64,000 bases of DNA from Pseudidiomarina planktonica (GTDB taxonomy: Bacteria > Pseudomonadota > Gammaproteobacteria > Enterobacterales > Alteromonadaceae): contig NZ_FXWH01000001.1 of assembly GCF_900177775.1 (NCBI RefSeq), forward strand, positions 434,001 to 498,000, given 5' to 3'. The translations under genes and the position numbers were made by a program. This document shows, in pieces, positions 18,240 through 27,686 of the stretch (its first letter is position 1; each line of letters begins with the position of its first letter). The notes beneath the pieces are model-generated. The model saw nothing but the letters and a program-made list of their open reading frames with translations. It did not search any database and had not been told where the DNA came from.

Positions 18240-18694
18240 GGCTTGTCATCGGTAGTGAAAAGATCGAATAACTGCTCATCAGAGCTGGCTTCACGTAAGG
18301 CTCTGGTGCAGTCCTTATCATTCATGCGTTTGGCAATATTAGCGAGCGTATTTAAATGCGCCTCGTGCTGATCTTCCGGCACTAATAAGGCAAACACAAT
18401 ATCTACTGGCTGATTATCAATCGCATCAAAATCAACCGGGTCGGTTAGTGTTAATAACACGGCCACCGGCTGCGAAGCACTGGGTAGGCGCCCATGTGGA
18501 ATCGCTATGCCCAGTCCGATACCGGTACTTCCTAAGCGTTCACGATTCAGCAGGCTTTCAAACACATCATGGCGGGTGGTACCTGACAAGCGCGGTGCTG
18601 CCAGTTGGCTGATGGTTTCCAGTACTTTCTTTTTACTTGCGCCCGATACTGCACAACGTGTGCAGTCCGGGCTTAACAGAGAAGTTAAATCCAT
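18230..18694 (-). CDS. ptsN: Nitrogen-PTS EIIA component PtsN
   Basis: PtsN (EIIA-Ntr) is the end acceptor of the nitrogen PTS and regulates potassium transport and other targets through its phosphorylation state. The protein has 154 residues with the conserved phosphorylation motif GIAIPHGRL, active histidine H67. NQPVDIVFALLVPEDQHEAHLNTLANIAK is the usual C-terminal helix region. No transport domains are attached. It lies 3 bases after hpf and overlaps rapZ. Confidence 0.97.
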   Translation of the reverse strand: MDLTSLLSPDCTRCAVSGASKKKVLETISQLAAPRLSGTTRHDVFESLLNRERLGSTGIGLGIAIPHGRLPSASQPVAVLLTLTDPVDFDAIDNQPVDIVFALLVPEDQHEAHLNTLANIAKRMNDKDCTRALREASSDEQLFDLFTTDDKPCN

Positions 18695-18697
18695 AAG

Positions 18698-18985
18698 TTA
18701 GTGACGTTTCATCTTTTCTTTGTGTTTAATGACCTGACGGTCAAGTTTGGCAATTAAACCGTCAATTGCTGCGTACATATCTTGGTGTTCTGAGTCGGCA
18801 AAAATTTCACCGCCATTCAGGTGTACCGTAGCTTCCGCTTTTTGGTTGAGTTTTTCAACATTCAATATCACATGAACGTTGGTAATTTGCTCGAAATGTC
18901 GCTCCAGCTTTCCAAATTTAGTATCTACATAGTCTCGCAATGCATCAGTGATGTCGATGTGATGACCCGTCAAATTAATTTGCAT
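18698..18985 (-). CDS. hpf: Ribosome hibernation promoting factor HPF (short form)
   Basis: HPF binds the 30S decoding centre and promotes 100S ribosome dimers in stationary phase together with RMF. The 95-residue protein is the short form, with MQINLTGHHIDITDALRDYV at the start and the conserved HQDMYAAIDGLIAKLDRQVIKHKEK helix at the end. A GAAGGAAG ribosome binding site precedes the ATG. It sits between rpoN and ptsN as in other gammaproteobacteria. Confidence 0.97.
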   Translation of the reverse strand: MQINLTGHHIDITDALRDYVDTKFGKLERHFEQITNVHVILNVEKLNQKAEATVHLNGGEIFADSEHQDMYAAIDGLIAKLDRQVIKHKEKMKRH

Positions 18986-19033
18986 AGCATCTTCCTTCTA
19001 TTGCCCAATGTACATGTGTGTTTGTTCAAACGG

Positions 19034-20596
19034 CTAAAGTAAGCTTTTACGCTGGCTCGAAGCGGGGATGTTTAAAGACTCCCGGTATTTAGCAATGGTT
19101 CGCCTTGCTACTTGGATGCCTTGTGCCGCCATGAGTTCAGCAATTTTACTATCGCTGAGCGGTTTCTTCGCATTCTCGGCACTAACTAACTTTTTAATAA
19201 ACGCACGAATGGCCGTGGAGGAGCACTCACCACCGTTTTCGGTGCTAACGTGGCTGGAAAAGAAATATTTTAATTCGAACACGCCGCGCGGGGTGTGCAT
19301 AAATTTTTGCGTGGTTACCCGGGAGATTGTCGACTCATGCATATCTACTGCCTCAGCAACGTCATTCAGCACCATTGGCTTCATGGCTTCTTCGCCATAT
19401 TCGAAGAACGCTTGCTGGCGATGCACTATGCAATTAGAAACTTTTAGCAGCGTTTCGTTGCGGCTCTCCAGACTTTTAATAAACCAGCGCGCTTCTTGTG
19501 TATGGTGACGAATGTACTGTCCGTCTTCGGGATTTTTAGCGTGCCGGCTCATTGCCGCGTATTCTTCGTTTACTCTAAGTTTAGGCACACTTTCCGGATT
19601 TAGCTCAACTATCCAACGACCATTTTTTTTCACCACAGTAACATCAGGTATTACGTATTCGGCACTTTGCTGGATTACTGTATCGCCTGGTCGCGGGTGC
19701 AGGCCATGAATAAGTCGCAGTACTTCACGCAACTGACCTTCCTGAATTTTTAACTTGCGCGCCAGCGTACGGTAATCGCGACTGGCTAATAAGTTCATGT
19801 GCTCTGACACTGTCAGTCGGGCCTGACTGACCCAGGGGGTGTCTGCCGGCAGCGCTTTTAACTGCAGATCCAAACATTCGGCCACACTGCGCGCGGCCAC
19901 GCCTAAGGGGTCAAACTGCTGCACCCGCTTTAATACCATGCAAACTTCTTCCATGCCGATATCTTCGGCCTGGGTATCTATGGTGGCACTCACGCTGTCC
20001 AGAATATCTTCCAGGGGCACCGTCAGATAGCCAGCTTCATCAATAGCTTCAATGATAGCGGTGGCAATGAGCTCATCTTCTTCACTAAAGTGGGACAGGC
20101 GCATTTGCCACAGTAGGTAATCTTGCAGGGATTCGCTGGTTTCGCCCTGGTACGACATTTCGTCGTCGTCACCAAAACTGCCGCCGCCGGAGGAGGCACT
20201 GCTGCTGCCGGCGGAGTAAGTATCATCCCAGGTGGAATCGGTCGGCAAATCATCGGGTAGTTGATCTTTCGCCATGGCGTCAGATGACTCTAACTGACTG
20301 TCGTCGCTGCCACTGGCCAGTTGGTCATTAACGCCAGCATCGTCGCCATTGCTAGCGCTTGCTGAGGTTGTATGGCTATCGTTGGAGTCAGCCGAGCTGT
20401 CATTGGAGTGTTCGCCGGAATTATCACCAAAGCTTTCTTCAGCAGCCTCTAACTCAAGCAGCGGATTGTTCTCCAATGCTTCCTGAATTTCCTGCTGTAA
20501 ATCCAGTGAGGAAAGCTGCAGCAACCGAATAGCCTGCTGGAGCTGAGGAGTCATCGTCAGCTGCTGGCCCATTTTAAGTTGCAGACTTTGCTTCAT
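19034..20596 (-). CDS. rpoN: RNA polymerase sigma-54 factor RpoN
   Basis: Sigma-54 directs transcription of nitrogen, flagellar and other genes with the help of AAA+ enhancer-binding proteins. All regions are present: the glutamine-rich region I (residues about 1-48), an unusually long acidic/serine-rich region II (about 50-155), the core-binding domain, the HTH region and the RpoN box [10 protein letters not shown] near the C-terminus. The frame also opens at an ATG two codons upstream (20602). I prefer 20596 ([13 protein letters not shown]) because AAAGAG then lies nine bases upstream and it matches the usual N-terminus. Length is 520 residues, slightly above the usual 470-500 because of the linker. 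Confidence 0.97.
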   Translation of the reverse strand: MKQSLQLKMGQQLTMTPQLQQAIRLLQLSSLDLQQEIQEALENNPLLELEAAEESFGDNSGEHSNDSSADSNDSHTTSASASNGDDAGVNDQLASGSDDSQLESSDAMAKDQLPDDLPTDSTWDDTYSAGSSSASSGGGSFGDDDEMSYQGETSESLQDYLLWQMRLSHFSEEDELIATAIIEAIDEAGYLTVPLEDILDSVSATIDTQAEDIGMEEVCMVLKRVQQFDPLGVAARSVAECLDLQLKALPADTPWVSQARLTVSEHMNLLASRDYRTLARKLKIQEGQLREVLRLIHGLHPRPGDTVIQQSAEYVIPDVTVVKKNGRWIVELNPESVPKLRVNEEYAAMSRHAKNPEDGQYIRHHTQEARWFIKSLESRNETLLKVSNCIVHRQQAFFEYGEEAMKPMVLNDVAEAVDMHESTISRVTTQKFMHTPRGVFELKYFFSSHVSTENGGECSSTAIRAFIKKLVSAENAKKPLSDSKIAELMAAQGIQVARRTIAKYRESLNIPASSQRKSLL

Positions 20597-20618
20597 CGGC
20601 ATGCGCTCTTTGCGTTAG

Positions 20619-21344
20619 TTACAGCGTAAATTGGTCGCCCAAATATACATCTTTTACTTGCTGGTTATTAAGCACGCTATTGGCGTCGCCGCTGGCAATA
20701 AGTTCACCGTGGCTAACGATGTAGGCATGCTCACATACTGAGAGCGTTTCGCGCACGTTGTGGTCAGTAATGAGTACGCCGATACCACGTTGGCGTAAAT
20801 GCTCAATAATTTTCTTTATATCAATTACAGAAATAGGGTCAACCCCTGCGAAGGGTTCGTCCAGCAAAATAAATTGTGGTTCAGCGGCTAATGCCCGGGC
20901 AATTTCTACCCGACGACGTTCACCACCGGACAAGCTCATGCCCAAACTATTGGCGATATGGCTAATATGAAACTCTTCCAACAAATTATCGAGTTTTTCC
21001 TCGCGCTGGCCGGAATCCAGCTCTTTGCGGGTTTCTAAAATAGCCATAATGTTATCGCGCACAGTCAACTTGCGAAAAATTGACGATTCTTGTGGCAAAT
21101 AACCTATGCCGCGGCGGGCGCGCTCATGCATAGGTAGTAAGGTGATGTCGTCATCATCCAGACGTATCTTGCCCTCGTCGTTGCTTACCAAACCAACAAT
21201 CATATAAAAGGTCGTTGTTTTACCGGCGCCGTTTGGGCCCAGTAGCCCAATTACCTGACCACTTTCTACCCGCAGGCTCACGTCACGCACTACGCGACGG
21301 TTTTTATAGGACTTAGCTAAATGTTCAGCAATTAATGTTGCCAT
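20619..21344 (-). CDS. lptB: LPS export ABC transporter ATP-binding protein LptB
   Basis: LptB powers extraction of lipopolysaccharide from the inner membrane with LptF and LptG (not in this window). The 241-residue protein has Walker [10 protein letters not shown] (residues about 35-43), the signature [16 protein letters not shown], Walker [14 protein letters not shown] and the switch histidine in [11 protein letters not shown]. It is directly preceded by lptA and followed by rpoN, the usual order. Confidence 0.98.
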   Translation of the reverse strand: MATLIAEHLAKSYKNRRVVRDVSLRVESGQVIGLLGPNGAGKTTTFYMIVGLVSNDEGKIRLDDDDITLLPMHERARRGIGYLPQESSIFRKLTVRDNIMAILETRKELDSGQREEKLDNLLEEFHISHIANSLGMSLSGGERRRVEIARALAAEPQFILLDEPFAGVDPISVIDIKKIIEHLRQRGIGVLITDHNVRETLSVCEHAYIVSHGELIASGDANSVLNNQQVKDVYLGDQFTL

Positions 21345-21353
21345 CAGTGAATC

Positions 21354-21920
21354 CTATGGGTTGGAAGTATTATCTGCAGGTGGTTGGTTGTTGCCATTGC
21401 CGCCTTCGCGCTCAGTGTTGCGCGGCATAATAATAGTTTCGACTTGTTCGTTGTCATCTTCGCCACGCTCTGAGGTCAGCACCTGTGCGTTAAAGTCGTA
21501 GCGTAACACACCGCCGCGTACCAAACTGTCATTCTGATTGACTTCAGCATTGCCGGTCAAAGTCAGAATTTGGTTAAGCTGATCATAGCGAATTTCGTTG
21601 GCCTGAGCCTGAATCAATGAGCCGTCTTCCAGCTTTTGCTGATAAGTTGCTGGCGCTCCGGTGGCCACAAAAACTTCAACCTGACGCTCACGGTCGCGCT
21701 CCGCTACGAGCTTATCAGCTTCAATACGCAAGGTGCCTTGCTGAATCACCACATTGTTGGTGAAAATAGCCAGATTCTGTTTAATGTCAAAGGACTCGTC
21801 ATCGGCATTAATCTTAATGGGCTGGCTAAAGTCGTCCTGGCCCTGCGCCAGCGTTGGCACAGCCAAACCCAGCGTTAGTGCGGCGATACTAGTCACGCCG
21901 ATTATAAATTGTTTCAACAT
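21354..21920 (-). CDS. lptA: LPS transport periplasmic bridge protein LptA
   Basis: LptA forms the periplasmic beta-jellyroll bridge that carries LPS from LptC to the outer-membrane LptDE. The open frame reaches 21959, but the ATG at 21920 begins a normal signal peptide (MLKQFIIGVTSIAALTLGLA, cleavage near TLA|QG) and gives 188 residues. Conserved sequence includes PIKINADDESFDIKQNLAIF and NEIRYDQLNQILTLTGNAEV. The tail is Gly/Asn/Pro-rich and disordered. The gene overlaps the lptC end by 32 bases. Confidence 0.95.
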   Translation of the reverse strand: MLKQFIIGVTSIAALTLGLAVPTLAQGQDDFSQPIKINADDESFDIKQNLAIFTNNVVIQQGTLRIEADKLVAERDRERQVEVFVATGAPATYQQKLEDGSLIQAQANEIRYDQLNQILTLTGNAEVNQNDSLVRGGVLRYDFNAQVLTSERGEDDNEQVETIIMPRNTEREGGNGNNQPPADNTSNP

Positions 21921-22452
21921 GTCGATAGAGTTCCAGTTTTTCTGCGTATAAGTCGGCAATCATACCATTACCCCGAACAATAAAGTTGGTTCCTTTAATT
22001 GTTACCGGCTGTTCGGTGGTCATGGTTTCACTCACCATATTCACCACCAAATAAGAGGTGGTGATTTGTTCAATATAATCGTCACCAGTAAGACTTGTAA
22101 TGGTGACATTTTTTTCCAAAACCAAGGTTTGGTCATCGTAAAAAGACCCGTGCTCTGCACGCACTTCCCAGGTAGCTCCTTGCTCGTCGGGGTACACGAT
22201 ATAAACCGGCGTAGTAAGTTCGGTTAAGCCCAGTTGGCTAAAATGGGCCATTTCGGTTGAATTAATGCGATGAGCTAACTGTCCGTTTTCATTGAAAACC
22301 TGGGTAATCAGGCCTTGTGCTGTGAAGTCAGGTTTTACGGCCACATCGCGCTCAGGCCGCAACTGTTCATCGCGGTCAATAAATGGGCGCCACATTAATA
22401 GTGCACCAGCGCCGAACAGCACGATTAGAATTAGCCAGACCCGCCGTTTCAC
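21889..22452 (-). CDS. lptC: LPS export protein LptC
   Basis: LptC is the inner-membrane-anchored jellyroll that receives LPS from LptB2FG and passes it to LptA. The 187-residue protein has a single N-terminal membrane helix (VWLILIVLFGAGALLMW, about residues 5-21) followed by the jellyroll domain with HRINSTEMAHFSQLGLTELTTP. The start is a GTG overlapping the kdsC stop, so it is probably translationally coupled to kdsC. Confidence 0.95.
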   Translation of the reverse strand: MKRRVWLILIVLFGAGALLMWRPFIDRDEQLRPERDVAVKPDFTAQGLITQVFNENGQLAHRINSTEMAHFSQLGLTELTTPVYIVYPDEQGATWEVRAEHGSFYDDQTLVLEKNVTITSLTGDDYIEQITTSYLVVNMVSETMTTEQPVTIKGTNFIVRGNGMIADLYAEKLELYRHVETIYNRRD

Positions 22453-23021
22453 AGGCTCACTCCACCTTGCAACATTAGCCCACCCTGGGCTAACAAAATC
22501 AGGTCAGCAAGCTCACGTACGGCACCAAAACCGCCACTGCGGGTAGTGGTGTAGCTAGCTTGCTGCTGCACCCAAGGGTGGGCATCAAATACCGCAACCC
22601 CAAATCCGGCCTGCTGAATCATGGCTACATCGGGAATATCATCACCAATACAGGCGATGTCAGCGTCCGTTAGTTCATACTTCTGTGCTAATTCCTGATA
22701 GGCACTAAGTTTTTCTTCGCACCCCTGAATAATATCGGTTACTCCAAGCCCACTCATGCGCTGTTCGACAATGCGCGACTTGCGGCCGGTAATAACGGCA
22801 ACTTTTACGCCGTGCTTCAGCAAGGCTTTTACGCCAAAACCGTCGCGCGTGTGAAAGGCTTTGAATTCTTCACCGTCGTTGCCAAGGTAAATGCGGCCAT
22901 CGGAAAACACGCCGTCGACATCGCAAATCAATAATTTGACCGCGCTGGCGCGCTCCAGCACTTCGGTGGCAACTTCGCCGTACCAGGTGCTGACGCTATT
23001 GGCGACAATGCTTGCTGTCAT
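22449..23021 (-). CDS. kdsC: 3-deoxy-D-manno-octulosonate 8-phosphate phosphatase KdsC
   Basis: KdsC dephosphorylates KDO-8-phosphate to free KDO for LPS inner core. The protein has 190 residues and the HAD-family catalytic motif LLICDVDGVFSDGRIYLG, with two catalytic aspartates in DVD. VAVITGRKS and CIGDDIPDVAMI supply the other HAD motifs. It is a C0-type HAD protein without a cap domain, as usual for the family. It overlaps kdsD by one base and lptC by four. Confidence 0.97.
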   Translation of the reverse strand: MTASIVANSVSTWYGEVATEVLERASAVKLLICDVDGVFSDGRIYLGNDGEEFKAFHTRDGFGVKALLKHGVKVAVITGRKSRIVEQRMSGLGVTDIIQGCEEKLSAYQELAQKYELTDADIACIGDDIPDVAMIQQAGFGVAVFDAHPWVQQQASYTTTRSGGFGAVRELADLILLAQGGLMLQGGVSL

Positions 23022-23998
23022 TACAACACTCCTGCCCGTAAAAGGTCATGCATGTTTAACGCACCGATAGGGCGGTGCTGCTCATCCATTACAAACAAGC
23101 CGTTAATTTTCTTATCTTCCATTATTTTCAGCGCCTGCGCAGCCAGCATATTGGTGTTGGCGGTAACCGGCTTGCGCGTCATCACTTCAGCTATGGCGGT
23201 TTGATGAATATCCACGCGATGATCCAAAATTCGGCGTAAGTCACCGTCGGTGAAAATTCCCTGTAACTGATTGTCGCCATTAACCACGGCGGTCATGCCT
23301 AAGCCTTTGCGCGACATTTCTAACAAGGCTTCACTGATAGTGGCTTCGGTATGCACTCGCGGCACTCGCTCGCCGCTATGCATTAAATCTTCCAGCCGCA
23401 GTAACAGGCGTTTGCCTAAACTACCACCGGGATGGGACAGCGCAAAGTCATCTGCCGAAAAGCCACGCGCATTCAGTAGGGCTACTGCTAAGGCATCGCC
23501 CATTACCAGCGTGGCGGTAGTAGAGGCGGTTGGGGCCAAACCTAGCGGGCAAGCTTCTTGTTCTACCGCAATAGAAATATGCACGTCGGCAAGCTTCGCC
23601 AACGTTGACTCTGGTTTACCGGTTAAGGCAATAAGCTGCACACCTAAACGCTTTAGCACCGGAATCAGGCCCAGCAGTTCTGCCGTCTCGCCTGAATTGG
23701 AAATGGCTAACACCACATCATTGGCCGAAACCATGCCCAAATCGCCGTGGCTGGCCTCGCCGGGATGAACAAAGAATGCCGGGGTGCCGGTAGATGCCAG
23801 GGTTGCTGCTATTTTGCCGCCGATGTGGCCGGACTTACCCATGCCAATAACAATGACCTTGCCAGCGCAATCCATCATCAACTGACAAGCACTGCTGAAT
23901 TGATCGTCCAGCGCTGGGTACAAACCTGCAATGGCGGCCTGTTCGATATCCAGTACCTGGCGTCCCAGGTCAATAAAATTGTGCTTCGAGGTGCTCAT
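23021..23998 (-). CDS. kdsD: D-arabinose 5-phosphate isomerase KdsD
   Basis: KdsD converts ribulose 5-phosphate to arabinose 5-phosphate, the first step to KDO. The 325-residue protein has an SIS domain (about residues 40-185, GMGKSGHIGGKIAATLASTG) followed by two CBS domains (about 205-325). The histidine in LALSHPGGSLGKRLL belongs to the conserved active-site region. It is the first gene of the long minus-strand cluster and lies divergent to the TetR gene across a 172-base gap. The usual E. coli neighbour yrbG (antiporter) is absent. Confidence 0.97.
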   Translation of the reverse strand: MSTSKHNFIDLGRQVLDIEQAAIAGLYPALDDQFSSACQLMMDCAGKVIVIGMGKSGHIGGKIAATLASTGTPAFFVHPGEASHGDLGMVSANDVVLAISNSGETAELLGLIPVLKRLGVQLIALTGKPESTLAKLADVHISIAVEQEACPLGLAPTASTTATLVMGDALAVALLNARGFSADDFALSHPGGSLGKRLLLRLEDLMHSGERVPRVHTEATISEALLEMSRKGLGMTAVVNGDNQLQGIFTDGDLRRILDHRVDIHQTAIAEVMTRKPVTANTNMLAAQALKIMEDKKINGLFVMDEQHRPIGALNMHDLLRAGVL

Positions 23999-24098
23999 GA
24001 ATGCTTGGTTACCTGCTGGTTCGTTGTTGCTACGCCTAATAATACGTCAAACCTAACTGAAATACAGGCGGATTCACTTGTGATCTATATCCCGAATA

Positions 24099-24130
24099 TA
24101 TTACTATACCAACTAGACGGTTTAGTAATA
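24099..24130. promoter_or_regulatory. Candidate TetR-type operator in the kdsD-tetR divergent region
   Basis: TATTACTATACC (24099-24110) and GGTTTAGTAATA (24119-24130) are inverted repeats matching at 11 of 12 positions across 8 bases. The site ends 40 bases before the regulator's start codon. Size and symmetry suit a TetR-family dimer, suggesting autoregulation and possibly control of kdsD. Confidence 0.5.
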
Positions 24131-24170
24131 AAGCTAGCGTATTACCGTTTGCGCTTAAAAAAGGTAGTAA

Positions 24171-24803
24171 ATGAGTATGGTGAGTTCGGCAAAATCGGCC
24201 TCGGCAACAACTGACAACAACGTGGTAACGAGCAAGCAGCCTGATAAATGTGGTCGCCCGAGTTTGCGTGAGCATGTTCTGGATGCCGCTGAAGCTTTGG
24301 TAGCAGAGCAAGGTGCAGCGCGCTTAACCTTTGATGCTTTGGTGCAACAAACCGGAGTCAGTAAAGGTGGTTTGCTGTATCACTTTGCCAATAAAGACGC
24401 CTTAGTGCAGGCCATGTTGCAGCGTTTGGTCGATCGTAAAGAAGTGCGCCGGACAGAATTTTTAAAAGATTTGGAAGGTAGCCGCGACGCCAATTTAAAA
24501 AGCATTTTACTGGCAGCTATGAGTTGTGAAGAAGAGGCGCCAGCATTGCACAGTGCAATTTTGGCCGCTGCTGCCAATAATCCGGAGTTGTTAGCGCCAT
24601 TGCGCGAGCAAACGGATGCGTTATTTGCTGAACTCGATGAGTCAGAATTAGGCGGCGAACGCGCTCGTTTACTATTATTTGCAGTACATGGTGCGCGTTT
24701 ATTCGAACAACTGGGTCTATGTCAGTACGGTTGTTGTGATCGCGAGCGTTTTGCCGAAGTTTTGCTGGGGTTGGTTGATGATCTTGGCCAAACTGCAAAA
24801 TAA
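24171..24803 (+). CDS. TetR/AcrR-family transcriptional regulator
   Basis: The protein has 210 residues. An extended polar N-terminus (about 28 residues) precedes the TetR DNA-binding domain at about 32-80: EHVLDAAEALVAEQGAARLT, then the helix-turn-helix FDALVQQTGVSKGGLLYHF. The GGLLYHF variant is common in one TetR subgroup with an all-helical C-terminal ligand domain, here about residues 85-205. The ligand is unknown. It lies between kdsD and the mla operon, where E. coli has yrbG, so kdsD, itself or mla are natural candidate targets. A near-perfect inverted repeat precedes it. Confidence 0.9.
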   Translation: MSMVSSAKSASATTDNNVVTSKQPDKCGRPSLREHVLDAAEALVAEQGAARLTFDALVQQTGVSKGGLLYHFANKDALVQAMLQRLVDRKEVRRTEFLKDLEGSRDANLKSILLAAMSCEEEAPALHSAILAAAANNPELLAPLREQTDALFAELDESELGGERARLLLFAVHGARLFEQLGLCQYGCCDRERFAEVLLGLVDDLGQTAK

Positions 24804-24945
24804 CAGGCTAAGCGCTTGTATAGAAATACATTATTTGACACAAATTTTACAGAACTCCAGCCGTAGCCTGCACTCTGTTTAAGGTAGAATAGTAAGTGCA
24901 GCGATACTTTGGAACAGCGCAATTTTAAGTAAGGGATTTCAACAC

Positions 24946-25746
24946 GTGGAAACATTGGTAGAAATTGACGATGTAAAATTTTCGCACGGTGAACGGCTTC
25001 TTTACGATGGCCTTTCGTTAACCGTTCCGCGCGGAAAAATTGTGGCCGTAATGGGGCCAAGTGGCATCGGTAAAACCACGTTACTGCGTTTGATTGGCGG
25101 TCAGATACGGCCGCAGCAGGGCAGCATTAAAGTGGCCGGACACAACATTCCAACCTTGTCCCGGTCCGATCTATATCAGGTTCGTAAGCGCATTAGCATG
25201 CTATTTCAAAGTGGCGCGCTGTTTACGGACATGACGGTATTCGACAACGTTGCCTTTCCACTGCGCGAGCACAGCAAGCTGCCGGAATCTATCATTCGCA
25301 CTATAGTGCTGATGAAACTGGAAGCGGTTGGTTTGCGCGGCGCCCGCGATTTATTCCCGGCCGAGTTGTCCGGCGGCATGGCCAGGCGAGCAGCGTTGGC
25401 TCGCGCAATAGCGCTCGATCCAGAATTAATTATGTACGACGAACCTTTTGCCGGACAAGACCCCATTTCCATGGGCGTTATTGTGAAGCTGATTCGTGAG
25501 CTAAGTAGTTCACTGGGGCTTACCAGCATTATTGTTAGCCATGATGTGAAAGAAGTGATGTCGATAGCCGACTACGCTTACATTATTGCGAACAAAAAAG
25601 TGGTCGCTAAAGGCACTCCGAAAGAGCTCGACGAAAATGCTTCAGGCATTGTGAAGCAGTTCATGCGTGGCGAAGCCGATGGCCCGGTGCCCTTCCATTA
25701 TGAGGCAGATGACTACTTTGATGATCTGCTGGAGGGCTCGAAATGA
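24946..25746 (+). CDS. mlaF: Phospholipid ABC transporter ATP-binding protein MlaF
   Basis: MlaF is the ATPase of the MlaFEDB complex, which maintains outer-membrane lipid asymmetry by moving phospholipids between MlaC and the inner membrane. The 266-residue protein has Walker [10 protein letters not shown], the signature [15 protein letters not shown] and Walker [14 protein letters not shown]. The start is taken as GTG 24946 ([15 protein letters not shown] in frame). A possible -10 element TAGAAT lies at 24885-24890 in the 142-base gap upstream, without a convincing -35. mlaE starts within its last codons. Confidence 0.96.
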   Translation: METLVEIDDVKFSHGERLLYDGLSLTVPRGKIVAVMGPSGIGKTTLLRLIGGQIRPQQGSIKVAGHNIPTLSRSDLYQVRKRISMLFQSGALFTDMTVFDNVAFPLREHSKLPESIIRTIVLMKLEAVGLRGARDLFPAELSGGMARRAALARAIALDPELIMYDEPFAGQDPISMGVIVKLIRELSSSLGLTSIIVSHDVKEVMSIADYAYIIANKKVVAKGTPKELDENASGIVKQFMRGEADGPVPFHYEADDYFDDLLEGSK

Positions 25747-26519
25747 TTGAAATGATTCGCAATATTGGGCGCTACACCCTAGATACTATTGCCGGTGCAG
25801 GTAAGTCGCTGTTGATGTTATTTGGCGCGCTGGCTGGTAAACCTCAGCCGGCTAAATCATGGCCGCTATTTATTCAGCAAATGTATGTAGTGGGCGTGTT
25901 GTCACTACTTATTATTATTGTCAGTGGTCTCTTCATCGGCATGGTGTTGGCATTACAAGGCTACACCATTTTGATTGACTATGGCGCCGAGCAAAGTTTG
26001 GGCCCTATGGTAGCGCTATCTTTATTGCGTGAATTAGGTCCGGTAGTTACCGGGTTGTTATTTGCCGGCCGTGCTGGCTCCGCACTAACCGCCGAAATTG
26101 GCTTAATGAAAGCAACTGAACAGCTTTCTAGTTTAGAAATGATGGCGATAGACCCATTGCGTCGGGTAATTGCACCGCGTTTCTGGGCCGGCTTCGTGAG
26201 TATGCCAATACTGGCTCTGATTTTCTCTGCAGTTGGTATTTACGGCGGCTTCCTGGTTGGCGTGCAATGGCTGGGCGTAGACGATGGCGCCTTTTGGTCA
26301 GTCATGCAGTCAAGCGTAGATTGGTACGACGATATTTTGAACGGAATTATTAAAAGTCTGGTGTTCGCATTTGTAGTGACCTGGATAGCGCTCTACAAGG
26401 GTTATAACTGCACACCAACTTCCGCGGGTATTAGCAGCGCGACAACTTCGACAGTGGTTACTGCGTCTTTAGCAGTATTGGGATTGGATTTTGTTTTAAC
26501 CGCATTAATGTTCGGTTAA
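25743..26519 (+). CDS. mlaE: Phospholipid ABC transporter permease MlaE
   Basis: MlaE is the integral inner-membrane permease (MlaE/YrbE family) at the centre of MlaFEDB. The 258-residue protein has an N-terminal interfacial helix and about five membrane helices. Family signatures are [29 protein letters not shown]-type sequence and [16 protein letters not shown]. It overlaps mlaF by 4 bases and is followed after 18 bases by mlaD. Confidence 0.96.
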   Translation: MIEMIRNIGRYTLDTIAGAGKSLLMLFGALAGKPQPAKSWPLFIQQMYVVGVLSLLIIIVSGLFIGMVLALQGYTILIDYGAEQSLGPMVALSLLRELGPVVTGLLFAGRAGSALTAEIGLMKATEQLSSLEMMAIDPLRRVIAPRFWAGFVSMPILALIFSAVGIYGGFLVGVQWLGVDDGAFWSVMQSSVDWYDDILNGIIKSLVFAFVVTWIALYKGYNCTPTSAGISSATTSTVVTASLAVLGLDFVLTALMFG

Positions 26520-26537
26520 TCACTTAGGCAGGCGATT

Positions 26538-27005
26538 ATGGAATCAAGAAAAACACAGTTAAGCGTCGGTATTTTTGTTGTTTTGGGTTTTGCAGCTTTG
26601 CTGTTCCTGGGGCTTCGTGCTGCCAGCAGTAGCGTTAGTACCGGTGAAGAAACCTATCAGCTGTATGCCAAGTTCGACAATATTGGCGGGTTAAAAGTAC
26701 GTTCACCAGTGAAAGTGGGTGGCGTAGTAGTAGGTCGGGTTACCAGTATCACCTTAGACGGTGAATATTATGAACCATTAGTCGAGTTTACGATTAATAA
26801 AGACTATGACGATTTTTCAGAAACCAGTTCAGTATCCATTCTGACCTCAGGTTTACTTGGTGAGCAGTATGTTGGTCTGCAGCCAGGCTTTATCGATGAT
26901 TCAATGGGTATGCTGGAAGATGGCGATTATATCACTGACACCAAATCAGCCATTGTGCTGGAAGAGTTAATTGGACAGTTTTTATTTAGCCAAGGCGAAG
27001 GCTAA
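26538..27005 (+). CDS. mlaD: MCE-domain lipid-binding protein MlaD
   Basis: MlaD forms a hexameric periplasmic ring with a central hydrophobic pore, anchored by its N-terminal helix. The 155-residue protein has a membrane helix at about residues 8-27 (VGIFVVLGFAALLFLGLRA) and an MCE domain at about 38-115 (FDNIGGLKVRSPVKVGGVVV). The C-terminal helix (AIVLEELIGQFLFSQGEG) corresponds to the pore-lining segment and is rather short. Confidence 0.96.
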   Translation: MESRKTQLSVGIFVVLGFAALLFLGLRAASSSVSTGEETYQLYAKFDNIGGLKVRSPVKVGGVVVGRVTSITLDGEYYEPLVEFTINKDYDDFSETSSVSILTSGLLGEQYVGLQPGFIDDSMGMLEDGDYITDTKSAIVLEELIGQFLFSQGEG

Positions 27006-27014
27006 GGAGGCAGT

Positions 27015-27686
27015 ATGAAACAGTTATTAGCATTGGCAGTTGGTGTATTTATGTCCATTTCGGTATCAGCCGAAATGATCAAGTCAGACGATCCGCACGA
27101 TTTGCTGCAGCAAGTGGCGAACAAAACCTTTGATCGTATTGGGAATGAGCGCAGCAAGATTGACGAAGATCTGGATTACTTACGTGAAATCGTGCGTGAC
27201 GAAATGATGCCTTATGTGGACTATCAGTATGCGGCAAACAAAACTTTAGGGCGTAACTATAAAGACACCACTCGTGATCAACGTCAGGAATACCATCGCG
27301 TATTTCGCGAGTATCTGATTGCTACTTATGCGCGTGCATTTTTACAGTATGACGAAGAAAAGCATGAAGTTGAGTTTGAGCCAGCCCGTGGTGAAGCGGA
27401 TAAGAAGTCAGCGACAGTGGTTCGCACCCGCGTAACTGAAGAAGGTCGTCCGCCTATTCGCATGGATTTTCGCATGCGCTTTGATAAAAACGAAGACGTG
27501 TGGAAAGCTTACGATTTAATCGTGGAAGGCATTAGCTTACTCGACAGCAAGCAAGCCGAGATTGCTTCAGTTATTCGTTCACGTGGTATTGACGGTACTA
27601 TCGATTTGTTACGCGAAAAAGCGAACGAAGAAATTAAGCAGGGCGATGACGTTGAAGAAGTAGAGCAAATAGGCGCTCGCCAATGA
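27015..27686 (+). CDS. mlaC: Periplasmic phospholipid-binding protein MlaC
   Basis: MlaC shuttles a phospholipid between the outer-membrane MlaA complex and MlaFEDB. The 223-residue precursor has a signal peptide (MKQLLALAVGVFMSISVSAE, cleavage near VSA|E). The mature part carries family features such as MMPYVDYQYAANKTLGRNYK and DVWKAYDLIVEGISLL. A GGAGG precedes the ATG (27006-27010). The C-terminal tail after residue 200 is acidic. It overlaps mlaB by 4 bases. Confidence 0.95.
   Translation: MKQLLALAVGVFMSISVSAEMIKSDDPHDLLQQVANKTFDRIGNERSKIDEDLDYLREIVRDEMMPYVDYQYAANKTLGRNYKDTTRDQRQEYHRVFREYLIATYARAFLQYDEEKHEVEFEPARGEADKKSATVVRTRVTEEGRPPIRMDFRMRFDKNEDVWKAYDLIVEGISLLDSKQAEIASVIRSRGIDGTIDLLREKANEEIKQGDDVEEVEQIGARQ

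Noticed and set aside
19068-19508. Plus-strand open frame of 146 codons opposite rpoN
   Set aside because: It lies wholly inside conserved rpoN coding sequence and has no recognisable domain; it is a shadow of codon bias.
24835-24890. A full mla promoter using TTGACA at 24835 with TAGAAT at 24885
   Set aside because: The spacing of 44 bases is impossible for one sigma-70 promoter, and neither element has a convincing partner at 16-18 bases.
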